Shown here: piece by piece, positions 42,489-50,162 of the stretch
How positions within the stretch are numbered: the first letter of the stretch is position 1
Layout of the letters: each line of letters starts with the position of its first letter
NCBI RefSeq assembly: GCF_021698975.1
Contig: NZ_SSXA01000020.1
Span: 1 to 50,310 of the forward strand
From: Blastococcus sp. KM273128
GTDB lineage: Bacteria; Actinomycetota; Actinomycetes; Mycobacteriales; Geodermatophilaceae
Length of the DNA stretch: 50,310 nucleotides
Direction of reading: 5' to 3'
Notes under the pieces: model-generated
What the model saw: the letters and a program-made list of their open reading frames with translations, nothing else
What the model was told of the DNA's origin: nothing
Databases searched by the model: none
Position numbers and translations under genes: made by a program

Positions 42489-43435
42489 TCCTGCAGCCCC
42501 CCGGCACCCAGGCCGCCCGGCAGGCGCAGCTGTCCGCGGCCTACCGGCACTGCGCCGCCATCGCCGCCGAGCACGGCAAGAGCTACCACCTGGCCACCCG
42601 GCTGCTCACGCCCGAGCGGCGGCCCGCGGTGCACGCCCTCTACGCCGCCGCGCGGGTCGCCGACGACTTCGTCGACCACCCCGGCGCCGACCCCGCCGGT
42701 GACCTGATGACCTGGTCGAAGGCGCTGCTGGAGGAGCTGGAGACCGGCTGGTCCGACGACCCGGTGCGGCTGGCCCTGGTGCACACCTACCGGCGCTACG
42801 CGATCCCCGTCGAGCACCTCGTCGACTTCCTCGCCGCCATGACCAGCGACCTCGACGTCACCGGCTACGCCGACCTGGACGCGCTGGACCGCTACATGTG
42901 GGGCTCGGCGTCGGTCATCGGCCTGCAGGTGCTCCCCGTCCTGGGCACCGCGCCCGGGGTGACCCGCGAGGAGGCCGCCCCGCACGCCATCGCGCTCGGC
43001 GAGGCGTTCCAGCTGACCAACTTCCTGCGCGACGTCGGCGAGGACGTCGACCGCGGCCGGGTCTACCTGCCCGCCGACCTCATGGCCGCCCACGGGGTGA
43101 CCCGCGAGCAGCTGGCGGCCAAGCGCCACGACCAGCGGTTCGAGGCCCTGATGCGCGAGATGGTCGCGATCGTGCGCCGCCGGTACGACGACGCGGCGCC
43201 CGGCACACCGATGCTGGCGCCGGAGTCCCGGGACTGCGTGCGTGCCGCCACCGACCTCTACGGCGGGATCCTGCGCGAGATCGAGCGCGCCGGCTACCGG
43301 GTGCTCGACCGGCGGGTGTCGGTGTCCAAGCCGCGCCGCCTGGCCGTGTTCGCCCGCCGGTTGACCGCCGCCCAGCTGGCCAGGGTGAGGGTGACCATGG
43401 CGAACCCGAAGAGCAGGTCCTCCACCGGGGCGTAG
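42485..43435 (+). CDS. crtB: Phytoene synthase
   Basis: 316-aa squalene/phytoene synthase joining two GGPP. The first Asp-rich motif is YAAARVADDFVDHPG and the second is QLTNFLRDVGEDVDRGRVYLP; YMWGSASVIGLQVLPVLG precedes it. GTG 42485 overlaps crtI as GTGA. Conserved family sequence (YGGILREIERAGYRVLDRRVSV) lies in the last 60 codons. The final 142 bp overlap the opposing crtYd gene, and the last ~16 residues look unlike the family. Confidence 0.94.
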   Translation: MILQPPGTQAARQAQLSAAYRHCAAIAAEHGKSYHLATRLLTPERRPAVHALYAAARVADDFVDHPGADPAGDLMTWSKALLEELETGWSDDPVRLALVHTYRRYAIPVEHLVDFLAAMTSDLDVTGYADLDALDRYMWGSASVIGLQVLPVLGTAPGVTREEAAPHAIALGEAFQLTNFLRDVGEDVDRGRVYLPADLMAAHGVTREQLAAKRHDQRFEALMREMVAIVRRRYDDAAPGTPMLAPESRDCVRAATDLYGGILREIERAGYRVLDRRVSVSKPRRLAVFARRLTAAQLARVRVTMANPKSRSSTGA

Positions 43436-43641
43436 GCGATGCGCGGCCCCCAGATGGTCTGCGGGTCGTAGGTGACCACGTCCAGCCCGGTGAGCACGCC
43501 GTTCATCAGCAGCTGGAAGAAGACGATGATCGCGTAGGCCACCCAGAACACCGGCCGGGTCACCATGCGGGTGCGGTAGACGGCCAGGTCCACCACCAGG
43601 ACGGCGACCACCGCGGTGACCGCCAGCGCGCTGTAGCTCAC
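43294..43641 (-). CDS. crtYd: Lycopene cyclase domain protein, second subunit (CrtYd type)
   Basis: 115-aa protein with three hydrophobic helices (ALAVTAVVAVLVVDLAVY; VFWVAYAIIVFFQLLMNGVL; LLFGFAMVTLTLASWAAV) and the family motif VTYDPQTIWGPRIAYAPVEDLLFGF. It is the CrtYd half of the heterodimeric lycopene cyclase of actinobacteria (beta, gamma or epsilon end groups). GTG 43641 overlaps the crtYc stop as GTGA. Its 3' third overlaps crtB on the other strand, and its basic tail (RRRGLDTDTRR) is translated from the crtB conserved region. Confidence 0.88.
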   Translation of the reverse strand: MSYSALAVTAVVAVLVVDLAVYRTRMVTRPVFWVAYAIIVFFQLLMNGVLTGLDVVTYDPQTIWGPRIAYAPVEDLLFGFAMVTLTLASWAAVNRRANTARRRGLDTDTRRSSTR

Positions 43642-43988
43642 CGGCCCACCTCCGCTTCCTCGGCCGGGTACCCGGCGTCCCACCGGGTCACCTTCCGCAC
43701 CGCCTCCAGCGCCAGCACCGAGCACAGCGGGACGACGAGGAAGAACAGGACCTCCTCGAACGGGATCCCGCCGGGCAGCCGGACGCCGGTGGTGCGCTCG
43801 GCCGAGTAGTCCCAGTGCCCCTGCGCGATGGCGTAGAGCACCCAGCTGACGAACACCACGAACTCGGGCAGGACGGCGAGGAGCAGCCGCCGCCAGCGGG
43901 CGTACACCCGGACGCCCAGCACCAGCTCCAGCGGCGCGGTCACCACCAGGCAGCCGGCCAGCAGGCCCAGGTACGTCAGCTGCTCCAC
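43638..43988 (-). CDS. crtYc: Lycopene cyclase domain protein, first subunit (CrtYc type)
   Basis: 116-aa protein with three helices: [39 protein letters not shown] and [20 protein letters not shown]. The motif [17 protein letters not shown] is the CrtYc signature, with [15 protein letters not shown] before it. With CrtYd it should cyclise lycopene ends or a C50 precursor. GTG 43988 has a weak Shine-Dalgarno. It lies 43 bp after the stop of the Rv2175c-like gene on the same strand, so the two may be cotranscribed. Confidence 0.9.
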   Translation of the reverse strand: MEQLTYLGLLAGCLVVTAPLELVLGVRVYARWRRLLLAVLPEFVVFVSWVLYAIAQGHWDYSAERTTGVRLPGGIPFEEVLFFLVVPLCSVLALEAVRKVTRWDAGYPAEEAEVGR

Positions 43989-44010
43989 GGGTCGGGCTTC
44001 CGTTCCCGCA

Positions 44011-44029
44011 CCGGCTCCGGATGCACCCG
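44011..44029 (-). promoter_or_regulatory. Element shared by the crtE and crtYc upstream regions (copy 2)
   Basis: On the minus strand CGGGTGCATCCGGA (44029-44016) followed by GCCGG, 23 bp upstream of the crtYc start and just after the Rv2175c-like gene stop. 18 of 19 bases match the copy before crtE. Confidence 0.4.
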
Positions 44030-44031
44030 GG

Positions 44032-44355
44032 TCAGAACGCCAGGGCCTGGGCCCGGCGGGTGACCTCGGTGTGCCGGTCGTCCCGCAGCGCCTGCACCGG
44101 GGTGCCGGGCAGCGACGCGTCCTCGCGGAACAGCCAGTCGAAGGCCTCCTCGTCGCTGAAGCCGCCGTCGCGCAGCACGGTCAGCAACCCGGGCAGGTGC
44201 TTGAGCACCGCGCCGTCCTTGAGGAACGCCGCGGGGATCTTGCCGTTCCCGCTGCCGGGGACGGCCATCAGCTTCCGGTCCCGCAGCAGCTGCCGGACCC
44301 GGTTGGGCGACGTGCCCAGCAGCTGGGCGACCTCCGCGGGCGTGAGCGTGTCCAT
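44032..44355 (-). CDS. Rv2175c family DNA-binding protein
   Basis: 107-aa protein with an N-terminal helix-turn-helix of the excisionase/MerR-like type ([23 protein letters not shown]) and a C-terminal domain with [41 protein letters not shown] (in pieces). This is the pattern of mycobacterial Rv2175c, a DNA-binding substrate of the kinase PknL. The N-terminal Thr residues (MDTLTPAE) resemble the region phosphorylated there. Start codons of this gene and the divergent oxidase are 13 bp apart. The PASTA kinase lies 3 kb away. Confidence 0.9.
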   Translation of the reverse strand: MDTLTPAEVAQLLGTSPNRVRQLLRDRKLMAVPGSGNGKIPAAFLKDGAVLKHLPGLLTVLRDGGFSDEEAFDWLFREDASLPGTPVQALRDDRHTEVTRRAQALAF

Positions 44356-44371
44356 AGAGTGTCAGCCTATG
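44353..44371. promoter_or_regulatory. Mirror-symmetric divergent promoter with each -10 touching the opposite start codon
   Basis: Plus strand: TAGAGT (44355-44360), 8 nt, then ATG at 44369. Minus strand: TAGGCT (44369-44364), 8 nt, then ATG at 44355. The ends are complementary (CCATAG...CTATGG). Only 13 bp separate the start codons and neither gene has a Shine-Dalgarno, so both mRNAs should be leaderless or nearly so. The layout is seen in the sequence; activity is inferred. Confidence 0.6.
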
Positions 44372-45505
44372 GCGAGCGGCGGACCAGCGAGCAGCCCGGT
44401 ACCGGGGACGAGCGGGCGGGACGGGGCGGCCGAGGCCGCCGAGGAGCCCCGCGCCGAACCGCCCTTCGTCGACTTCGAGGAGTTGGAGTCCCGCTCCCGG
44501 CAGCTGCTGCCCGAGCCGGTGTACGACTACTACGCCGGCGGCGCCGAGACCGAGACCACGGTGCGCGAGGCCACGGCCGCCTGGCGGGCGTGGCGGCTGC
44601 GGCCGCGGGTGCTGCGGGGCACGACCACCGCCGCCCTGGGCACCGAGCTGCTCGGGAGCCCGGTGCGCACCCCGATCGGCATCGCCCCGTGGGCCTACCA
44701 GGCGATGGCCCACCCCGACGGCGAGCTCGCCACCGCCCGGGCCGCCGCCGCGACCGGCGCGCTGATGACCGTGTCCACCAGCGCGAACCACAGCCTCGAG
44801 GAGGTCGCCGCCGTCGCGCCCGCGAGCCCGAAGTGGTTCCAGCTCTACCGGCTGCACTCCGAGCGGCACACCGACGACCTCGCCCGCCGCGCCGGCGACG
44901 CCGGATACCGGGCGCTGGTGCTCACCGTCGACGTCCCGCTGCTGGGCAGGCGCCGCCGCGACCTGCGGCACGACTTCGTGCACCGGGCCGGGGTCCGGAT
45001 GGCCAACCGGCCTCCCGAGGGCGAGGAGCCGACGCTGGACGGCCTGGCCACCGGCACCTGGACCTTCGACGAGATCGCCCGGTTCGGCGAGCTCTCCGGG
45101 CTGCCGGTGGTGGTCAAGGGGGTCCTCCGGGGCGACGACGCCATCCGCTGCGTGCAGGCCGGTGCCGCCGCCGTGTGGGTCACCACCCACGGGGGGCGGC
45201 AGGTGGACCCGACGATCAGCAGCGCCCAGGCGCTGCCCGAGGTGGTCGAGGCCGTGGGCGAGGACGTGGAGGTGTACGCCGACGGCGGCGTCCGCTCCGG
45301 CTCGGACGTGCTGACCGCGCTCGCCCTCGGGGCGACGGCGGTCTTCCTCGGCCGGCCGGTCGTCTGGGGGCTGGCCACCGGCGGCGAGGCGGGCGTGGCG
45401 CGGGTGCTGTCCGGGCTCGCCGAGGAACTCGAGCACACGATGGTGCTGTGCGGCCTCGACGACGTCCGGTCGGTGCCCTCCGACACCGTGGTGGCGGCGC
45501 GCTAA
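44369..45505 (+). CDS. FMN-dependent alpha-hydroxy-acid oxidising protein (lactate oxidase/monooxygenase-like)
   Basis: 378-aa TIM-barrel flavoenzyme. Family segments: [75 protein letters not shown] and the active-site [13 protein letters not shown] (His and Arg), then [28 protein letters not shown]. The His that takes the substrate proton and the Arg for carboxylate binding are kept, although the usual SNHGGRQ reads TTHGGRQ. The reaction may be L-lactate or another 2-hydroxy acid to keto acid. The ATG is in the divergent promoter. Confidence 0.9.
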   Translation: MASGGPASSPVPGTSGRDGAAEAAEEPRAEPPFVDFEELESRSRQLLPEPVYDYYAGGAETETTVREATAAWRAWRLRPRVLRGTTTAALGTELLGSPVRTPIGIAPWAYQAMAHPDGELATARAAAATGALMTVSTSANHSLEEVAAVAPASPKWFQLYRLHSERHTDDLARRAGDAGYRALVLTVDVPLLGRRRRDLRHDFVHRAGVRMANRPPEGEEPTLDGLATGTWTFDEIARFGELSGLPVVVKGVLRGDDAIRCVQAGAAAVWVTTHGGRQVDPTISSAQALPEVVEAVGEDVEVYADGGVRSGSDVLTALALGATAVFLGRPVVWGLATGGEAGVARVLSGLAEELEHTMVLCGLDDVRSVPSDTVVAAR

Positions 45506-45508
45506 CCT
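45480..45508 (+). promoter_or_regulatory. glyA promoter overlapping the end of the upstream gene
   Basis: -35 CCGACA (45480-45485), 17-bp spacer, -10 TAACCT (45503-45508). The first three bases of the -10 are the TAA stop of the hydroxy-acid oxidase gene. The predicted start near 45514-45515 is the first nucleotide of the ZTP riboswitch. Confidence 0.6.
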
Positions 45509-45513
45509 CTGCG

Positions 45514-45590
45514 AGGGCCGTGACTGGCGCGTCGAGGTGGGCCACCACCGGGGAGCGGTCCGCACCACCGTCGCCGTGCGCCTGGGCACC
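45514..45590 (+). ncRNA. ZTP riboswitch (pfl motif) upstream of glyA
   Basis: The transcript holds the conserved ZTP aptamer elements: GGCCGTGACTGGCG (45516-45529, matching the P1/P2 region GUGACUGGCG), a GGTGGGCCACC helix near 45537-45547 followed by ACCGGGGAGCG (45547-45557), and CGCCTGGGCAC (45579-45589), the P3 pseudoknot part. These three blocks are the near-invariant parts of this aptamer. It senses ZTP/ZMP, which build up when 10-formyl-THF is low, and is commonly placed before glyA, as here. The expression platform is not resolved; the Shine-Dalgarno AGGAGG lies 20 nt after the aptamer. Confidence 0.92.
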
Positions 45591-45618
45591 TCACCGTCGT
45601 TCAGCGCAGGAGGCACCC

Positions 45619-47082
45619 GTGACCGCAGCCCGCACCACCCACTCCTTCGACGGCGCCGCCGCCTCGGCCGCCTACCGCAGCGCCCTGGAGGTCATCGGGG
45701 CCGTCGAGCCCCGGGTCGCCGACGCGATCAGCCGGGAGCTCACCGACCAGCGCGGCTCGCTGAAGCTGATCGCGAGCGAGAACTACGCCAGCCCCGCGGT
45801 GCTGCTCACCATGGGCAACTGGTTCAGCGACAAGTACGCCGAGGGCACCGTCGGGCACCGCTTCTACGCCGGGTGCCAGAACGTCGACACCGTCGAGGCG
45901 CTCGCGGCGGAGCACGCCCGGGAGCTGTTCGGGGCGCCCTACGCCTACGTCCAGCCGCACTCGGGCATCGACGCCAACCTGGTCGCCTTCTGGGCGGTGC
46001 TCGCCCAGCGGGTGGAGCTCCCCGCGCTGCAGGAGGCCGGCGCTCGCCACGTCAACGACCTCACCGACGCCGACTGGGCGGTGCTGCGCCGCGCGCTGGG
46101 CGACCAGCGGATGCTCGGCATGTCGCTGGACGCCGGCGGCCACCTCACGCACGGCTTCCGCCCCAACATCAGCGGCAAGATGTTCGAGCAGTCCTCCTAC
46201 GGCACCGACCCCGCCACCGGGCTGCTCGACTACGCCGCCGTCCGCGCCCGGGCCCGCGAGTTCCGGCCGCTGATCATCGTGGCGGGCTACTCGGCCTACC
46301 CACGGCGGGTGGACTTCGCGGCGATGCGCGAGATCGCCGACGAGGTCGGGGCCACCCTGGTGGTCGACATGGCGCACTTCGCCGGGCTCGTCGCCGGCAA
46401 GGTGCTCACCGGCGACTTCGACCCGGTGCCGCACGCGCACATCGTCACCAGCACCAGCCACAAGTCGCTGCGCGGCCCGCGCGGCGGGTTCGTGCTCGCC
46501 CAGCCGGAGTTCGCCGACGCCGTCGACCGCGGCTGCCCGATGGTGCTCGGGGGCCCGCTGCCCCACGTCATGGCCGCCAAGGCGGTGGCGTTCGCCGAGG
46601 CCCGCCGTCCGGAGTTCGCCGGCTACGCCCGGGCGGTGGCCGACAACGCGCAGACCCTGGCCGAGGGGCTGACCAGGCGCGGCGCCCGGCTGGTCACCGG
46701 CGGCACCGACAACCACCTGGTGCTCGTCGACGTCACCGGGTTCGGGCTGACCGGCCGCCAGGCGGAGTCCGCGTTGCTGGACGCCGGCATCGTGACCAAC
46801 CGCAACGCCGTCCCGGCCGACCCCAACGGCGCCTGGTACACCTCCGGCATCCGGCTGGGCACCCCGGCGCTCACCAGCCGCGGCTTCGGCGCGGCGGAGT
46901 TCGACCGGACGGCGGAGCTGATCGTCGACGTGCTGTCGGCCACGACCCCGACCGCCACGCGCGACGGGGGCACGTCGCAGGCCAAGTACGTCGTCGCCGA
47001 CGGCGTGGCCGACCGCACCCGCGCGGCGGCGGCCGAGCTGCTGTCGGCCCACCCGCTCTACCCGGGCATCGACCTCGCCTGA
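45619..47082 (+). CDS. glyA: Serine hydroxymethyltransferase
   Basis: 487-aa PLP enzyme interconverting serine and glycine with THF, the main one-carbon entry. Motifs: [21 protein letters not shown]-like [31 protein letters not shown], the PLP Lys in [14 protein letters not shown] (near residue 284) and [10 protein letters not shown]. It is longer than the common ~430-aa form because of an insertion after [16 protein letters not shown] of about 50 residues, as in long actinobacterial SHMTs. GTG 45619 has AGGAGG 5-6 nt upstream. Expression is controlled by the ZTP riboswitch. Confidence 0.95.
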   Translation: MTAARTTHSFDGAAASAAYRSALEVIGAVEPRVADAISRELTDQRGSLKLIASENYASPAVLLTMGNWFSDKYAEGTVGHRFYAGCQNVDTVEALAAEHARELFGAPYAYVQPHSGIDANLVAFWAVLAQRVELPALQEAGARHVNDLTDADWAVLRRALGDQRMLGMSLDAGGHLTHGFRPNISGKMFEQSSYGTDPATGLLDYAAVRARAREFRPLIIVAGYSAYPRRVDFAAMREIADEVGATLVVDMAHFAGLVAGKVLTGDFDPVPHAHIVTSTSHKSLRGPRGGFVLAQPEFADAVDRGCPMVLGGPLPHVMAAKAVAFAEARRPEFAGYARAVADNAQTLAEGLTRRGARLVTGGTDNHLVLVDVTGFGLTGRQAESALLDAGIVTNRNAVPADPNGAWYTSGIRLGTPALTSRGFGAAEFDRTAELIVDVLSATTPTATRDGGTSQAKYVVADGVADRTRAAAAELLSAHPLYPGIDLA

Positions 47083-47083
47083 G

Positions 47084-47175
47084 AAAGGACCCCGTCCCCC
47101 TCACCGCTCGCACTCGGCCTCCCCGCAGGGTCCCGGTGCGAGCTCGCGAGCGCCGGGGGGCGGGGAGGTCCTTTT
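47084..47175 (+). terminator. Terminator after glyA
   Basis: AAAGGACC (47084-47091) pairs with GGTCCTTT (47167-47174), followed by an extra T. C-rich and G-rich stretches inside (near 47092-47100 and 47155-47165) can extend the stem. The first bases overlap the glyA stop region. The 75-nt interior can form further helices. Confidence 0.55.
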
Positions 47176-47219
47176 CCACCTGTCACAGGGGCCACGGTGA
47201 CCCCCGTCGCCGCGTCGCG

Positions 47220-47250
47220 GAGCGACCGACGCCCCGGTCGCTCATACACT
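47220..47250 (+). promoter_or_regulatory. Kinase promoter with an inverted repeat over the -35 region
   Basis: GAGCGACCG (47220-47228) and CGGTCGCTC (47235-47243) form a perfect 9-bp inverted repeat with a 6-nt spacer. It directly precedes the -10 TACACT (47245-47250). The kinase GTG follows that hexamer by 7 nt. The repeat covers the -35 position and could be a repressor or activator site. Confidence 0.5.
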
Positions 47251-47257
47251 CGGCCGT

Positions 47258-49243
47258 GTGGACACCGCCGTGACCGACCCCGTGGTCGGCCTCGTTCTCG
47301 AGGGGCGCTACCGCCTCGAGGAGCGGGTGGCGCGAGGCGGCATGTCCACGGTCTACGCGGCCACCGACCTGCGCCTGCACAAGACCGTCGCCGTCAAGGT
47401 CATGGCCGAGCACCTGGCGCACGACCCCACCTTCGTCGACCGGTTCACCCGCGAGGCGCGCGCGGCGGCGATGCTCAGCCACCCCAACGTCGTGGGCGTC
47501 AGCGACCAGGGCAGCGACCAGGGGCTGGTCTTCCTCGTCATGGAGCTGGTGCGCGGCCGCACGCTGCGCGACCTGCTCAGCGCACGCGGCCGGCTCACCG
47601 TCGCCGAGGCGTTCGCCGTCCTGGAGCCGGTGCTCGCCGGGCTCACCGCCGCGCACCGAGCCGGGATCGTGCACCGCGACATCAAGCCGGAGAACGTGCT
47701 GATCGGCGTCGACGGCGTGGTCAAGGTGGCCGACTTCGGCCTGGCCCGCGCCGTCGTCGGCACCGGGCAGACCAGCCAGACCGGCGGGGTGCTCATCGGC
47801 ACCGTCGCCTACCTGTCCCCCGAGCAGCTCGAGCGCGGCCGGGCCGACGCCCGCAGCGACATCTACGCCGCCGGCATCGTGCTCTACGAGATGCTCACCG
47901 GGCACCCGCCGTTCGGCGGTGACACCCCGCTGGCGGTCGCCTACCAGCACGTGCACCACGACGTGCCCGCGCCGTCGGCCGAGGTCCCCGGCCTGCCGTG
48001 GCAGGTCGACGAGCTGGTCGCCCGCACCACCCGGCGCGACCCCGCCGGGCGGCCGCTGGACGCGGGTGCGTTCCTCGCCGAGCTGACCGACGTCCGCACC
48101 GACCTCGGCGTCGAGCCGGTCCCCGTGCCGACCGGGCAGAGCACCGCGGGCCCCGGCACGCTGCGCCCCACCAACCGGCCGACGCGTCCCCGCCCCGGCC
48201 ACCCGAGCAACCCCGGCACCGCGGTGCTCGGCGAGCGCGCCGACCGCACCGGGCGCACCAGCATGCTGCCGGGGATGGGCGCCGGCCCCACGACCGACGT
48301 GCACGGTCGCCGGCCCGCCCCCGGCCGGCCGCGCCCCGGTGTCCCCGACCACGTCCGCCGCCGCCGCGCCCGGCTGATCATCGCGATCGTCCTGCTGATG
48401 GCCGTCACCGTGGGCGCGGTCGGCTGGTGGCTGGGCTCGGGCCGGTGGACCGACGTGCCCGAGCTGACCGGCAAGCAGGAGGCCGCCGCCATCGACCTGC
48501 TGCAGGACGCCGGCCTCGACCCCGACCCGGTCGTCCGGGAGTGGAGCGAGGAGGTGCCCGAGGGCGTCGTCATCTCCTCCGACCCGGCCTCGGGCGAGGT
48601 CATCCGCGGCACCGACGTGCGGGTCGTCGTCTCCAAGGGCCTGGAGCGCTACACCGTGGCCCCGGAGCTCGTGGGCCTCCCGGTCGACGAGGTCGAGGCG
48701 CGCCTGCAGGCCGACCTGCCGATCCAGATCACCCGGGGTCAGGACTACGACGACGCCGTGCCGCCGGGCCACGTCATCCGCTTCGACCCGCCGGCCGGGA
48801 CCGCGCTCAAGCGCGACCAGCTCGTGACGGTGGTGATCAGCCAGGGCCGGGCGCCGGTCTCCGTCCCCGACGTGACCGGGCAGACCCCGGAGCAGGCGAC
48901 CTCCAACCTGGAGGCGCAGGGCTTCGTCGTCCAGCGCATCGAGGACGGGCGCAGCGACCAGGTCGACCGGGGCGAGGTCATGGCCGTCGAGCCGGGCCCC
49001 GCGGCCGGGCCGGTGCCCTACGGCAGCACCGTGCGCATCCAGGTCTCCGCCGGCGTCCCGCTGGTCACCGTGCCCGACGTCGTCGGCCGCAGCGGCGACG
49101 AGGCCGCGTCGATCCTCGAGCAGGCGGGCCTGGAGGTCGAGGCCACCCGCTTCTTCGGCAACCGGGTGCTGCGGCAGAGCCCCGCGGCCGGGGAGACCGT
49201 CGAGCGCGGCACCTCCGTCACCATCCTGCTCAGCTTCGGATAG
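47258..49243 (+). CDS. PASTA-domain Ser/Thr protein kinase (PknL/PknB type)
   Basis: 661-aa membrane kinase. Kinase domain residues ~15-270: glycine loop LEERVARGGMSTVY, catalytic Lys in VAVKVM, HRDIKPENVLI, DFGLARA and GTVAYLSPEQ. A Pro/Thr-rich juxtamembrane stretch precedes one transmembrane helix (LIIAIVLLMAVTVGAVGWWLG, about 373-393). Four extracellular PASTA repeats follow to the C-terminus, each with a VP(D/E)(V/L)xG-type start. It senses cell-wall fragments in known relatives. GTG 47258 is 7 nt after a -10 hexamer with no Shine-Dalgarno. The Rv2175c-like substrate candidate is 3 kb upstream. Confidence 0.94.
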   Translation: MDTAVTDPVVGLVLEGRYRLEERVARGGMSTVYAATDLRLHKTVAVKVMAEHLAHDPTFVDRFTREARAAAMLSHPNVVGVSDQGSDQGLVFLVMELVRGRTLRDLLSARGRLTVAEAFAVLEPVLAGLTAAHRAGIVHRDIKPENVLIGVDGVVKVADFGLARAVVGTGQTSQTGGVLIGTVAYLSPEQLERGRADARSDIYAAGIVLYEMLTGHPPFGGDTPLAVAYQHVHHDVPAPSAEVPGLPWQVDELVARTTRRDPAGRPLDAGAFLAELTDVRTDLGVEPVPVPTGQSTAGPGTLRPTNRPTRPRPGHPSNPGTAVLGERADRTGRTSMLPGMGAGPTTDVHGRRPAPGRPRPGVPDHVRRRRARLIIAIVLLMAVTVGAVGWWLGSGRWTDVPELTGKQEAAAIDLLQDAGLDPDPVVREWSEEVPEGVVISSDPASGEVIRGTDVRVVVSKGLERYTVAPELVGLPVDEVEARLQADLPIQITRGQDYDDAVPPGHVIRFDPPAGTALKRDQLVTVVISQGRAPVSVPDVTGQTPEQATSNLEAQGFVVQRIEDGRSDQVDRGEVMAVEPGPAAGPVPYGSTVRIQVSAGVPLVTVPDVVGRSGDEAASILEQAGLEVEATRFFGNRVLRQSPAAGETVERGTSVTILLSFG

Positions 49244-49247
49244 GCCC

Positions 49248-50144
49248 GTGCCCGACACCTCCCCCGTGCCGCCGATCGGCGCGCACATCCAGATCAAGGG
49301 TGGCCTGGCCAAGGGCGGCCTGCCCTACACCGACGCCGTCGGCGCGCGGGCCGTGCAGGTCTTCGTCGGCAACCCGCGCGGCTGGCGGCTCACCGACGGG
49401 AACCCGCAGCAGGACGCGCTGTTCACCGCCGGGTGCGCCGAGCGCGGGGTGCCGTCGTTCATCCACACCCCGTTCCTGGTCAACGTCGGCTCCCCCACCG
49501 AGGCGACCGTGGCGCAGTCGATCGCCTCGATCGCGCACAACCTGCGGCGCGGGGCGCAGCTGGGCTGCCAGGGCGTGGTCGTGCACGCCGGCTCCGCGGT
49601 GGGCGAGGACCGCTACGAGCCCGCGCTGCGCCAGCTGCACGAGCAGCTGCTGCCGGTGCTGGAGGCCGCCGACCCCGACGGCCCGCGGCTGCTCGTCGAA
49701 CCCACCGCCGGCGGCGGCAAGGCGCTGGCGGCCACGGTGGAGGACCTGGGGCCGTACTTCGCGGCGCTGGAGCACCACCCGCTGCTCGGCGTCTGCTTCG
49801 ACACCTGCCACGCCTGGGCCGCGGGGCACGACCTCGCCGTCCCCGGTGGGATGTCGGCGACGCTCGACGCGCTCGAGGCGACCGTCGGACCCGGCCGGCT
49901 GGGCCTCGTGCACGTCAACGACTCGCTGGACGAGTGCGGCTCCAAGCGGGACCGGCACACCACGATCGGCGAGGGGCTGATCGGCTCCGGGGAGTACGGC
50001 ACCGGCCCGTTCGCCGAGCTGGTGCGGCACCGCACGACCGCCGCGGTGCCGATGGTCGTCGAGACCCCCAGCGAGCGGGACGGCGACCCCTGCGGCGGGC
50101 ACGCGGCCGACATCAAGCTGCTGAACGCGCTCATCGGCGACTGA
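49248..50144 (+). CDS. nfo: Deoxyribonuclease IV (endonuclease IV, AP endonuclease)
   Basis: 298-aa TIM-barrel zinc enzyme of base-excision repair. Motifs: GAHIQIKGGLAKGG at the N-terminus, VVVHAGS, LLVEPTAGGGK, GVCFDTCHAWAAGHD, LVHVNDSLDECGSKRDRH and MVVETPSERD, giving the set of Zn-binding His, Asp and Glu residues. GTG 49248 lies 4 nt after the kinase stop, so the two are probably cotranscribed. Length is normal for the family. Confidence 0.94.
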   Translation: MPDTSPVPPIGAHIQIKGGLAKGGLPYTDAVGARAVQVFVGNPRGWRLTDGNPQQDALFTAGCAERGVPSFIHTPFLVNVGSPTEATVAQSIASIAHNLRRGAQLGCQGVVVHAGSAVGEDRYEPALRQLHEQLLPVLEAADPDGPRLLVEPTAGGGKALAATVEDLGPYFAALEHHPLLGVCFDTCHAWAAGHDLAVPGGMSATLDALEATVGPGRLGLVHVNDSLDECGSKRDRHTTIGEGLIGSGEYGTGPFAELVRHRTTAAVPMVVETPSERDGDPCGGHAADIKLLNALIGD

Positions 50145-50162
50145 CCCACGCCGTGGGCCCCG

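Noticed and set aside
50145..50160. Short CCCAC/GTGGG hairpin after nfo
   Set aside because: Five base pairs with a 3-nt loop is insufficient; the larger palindrome at 50194-50250 is the better candidate.
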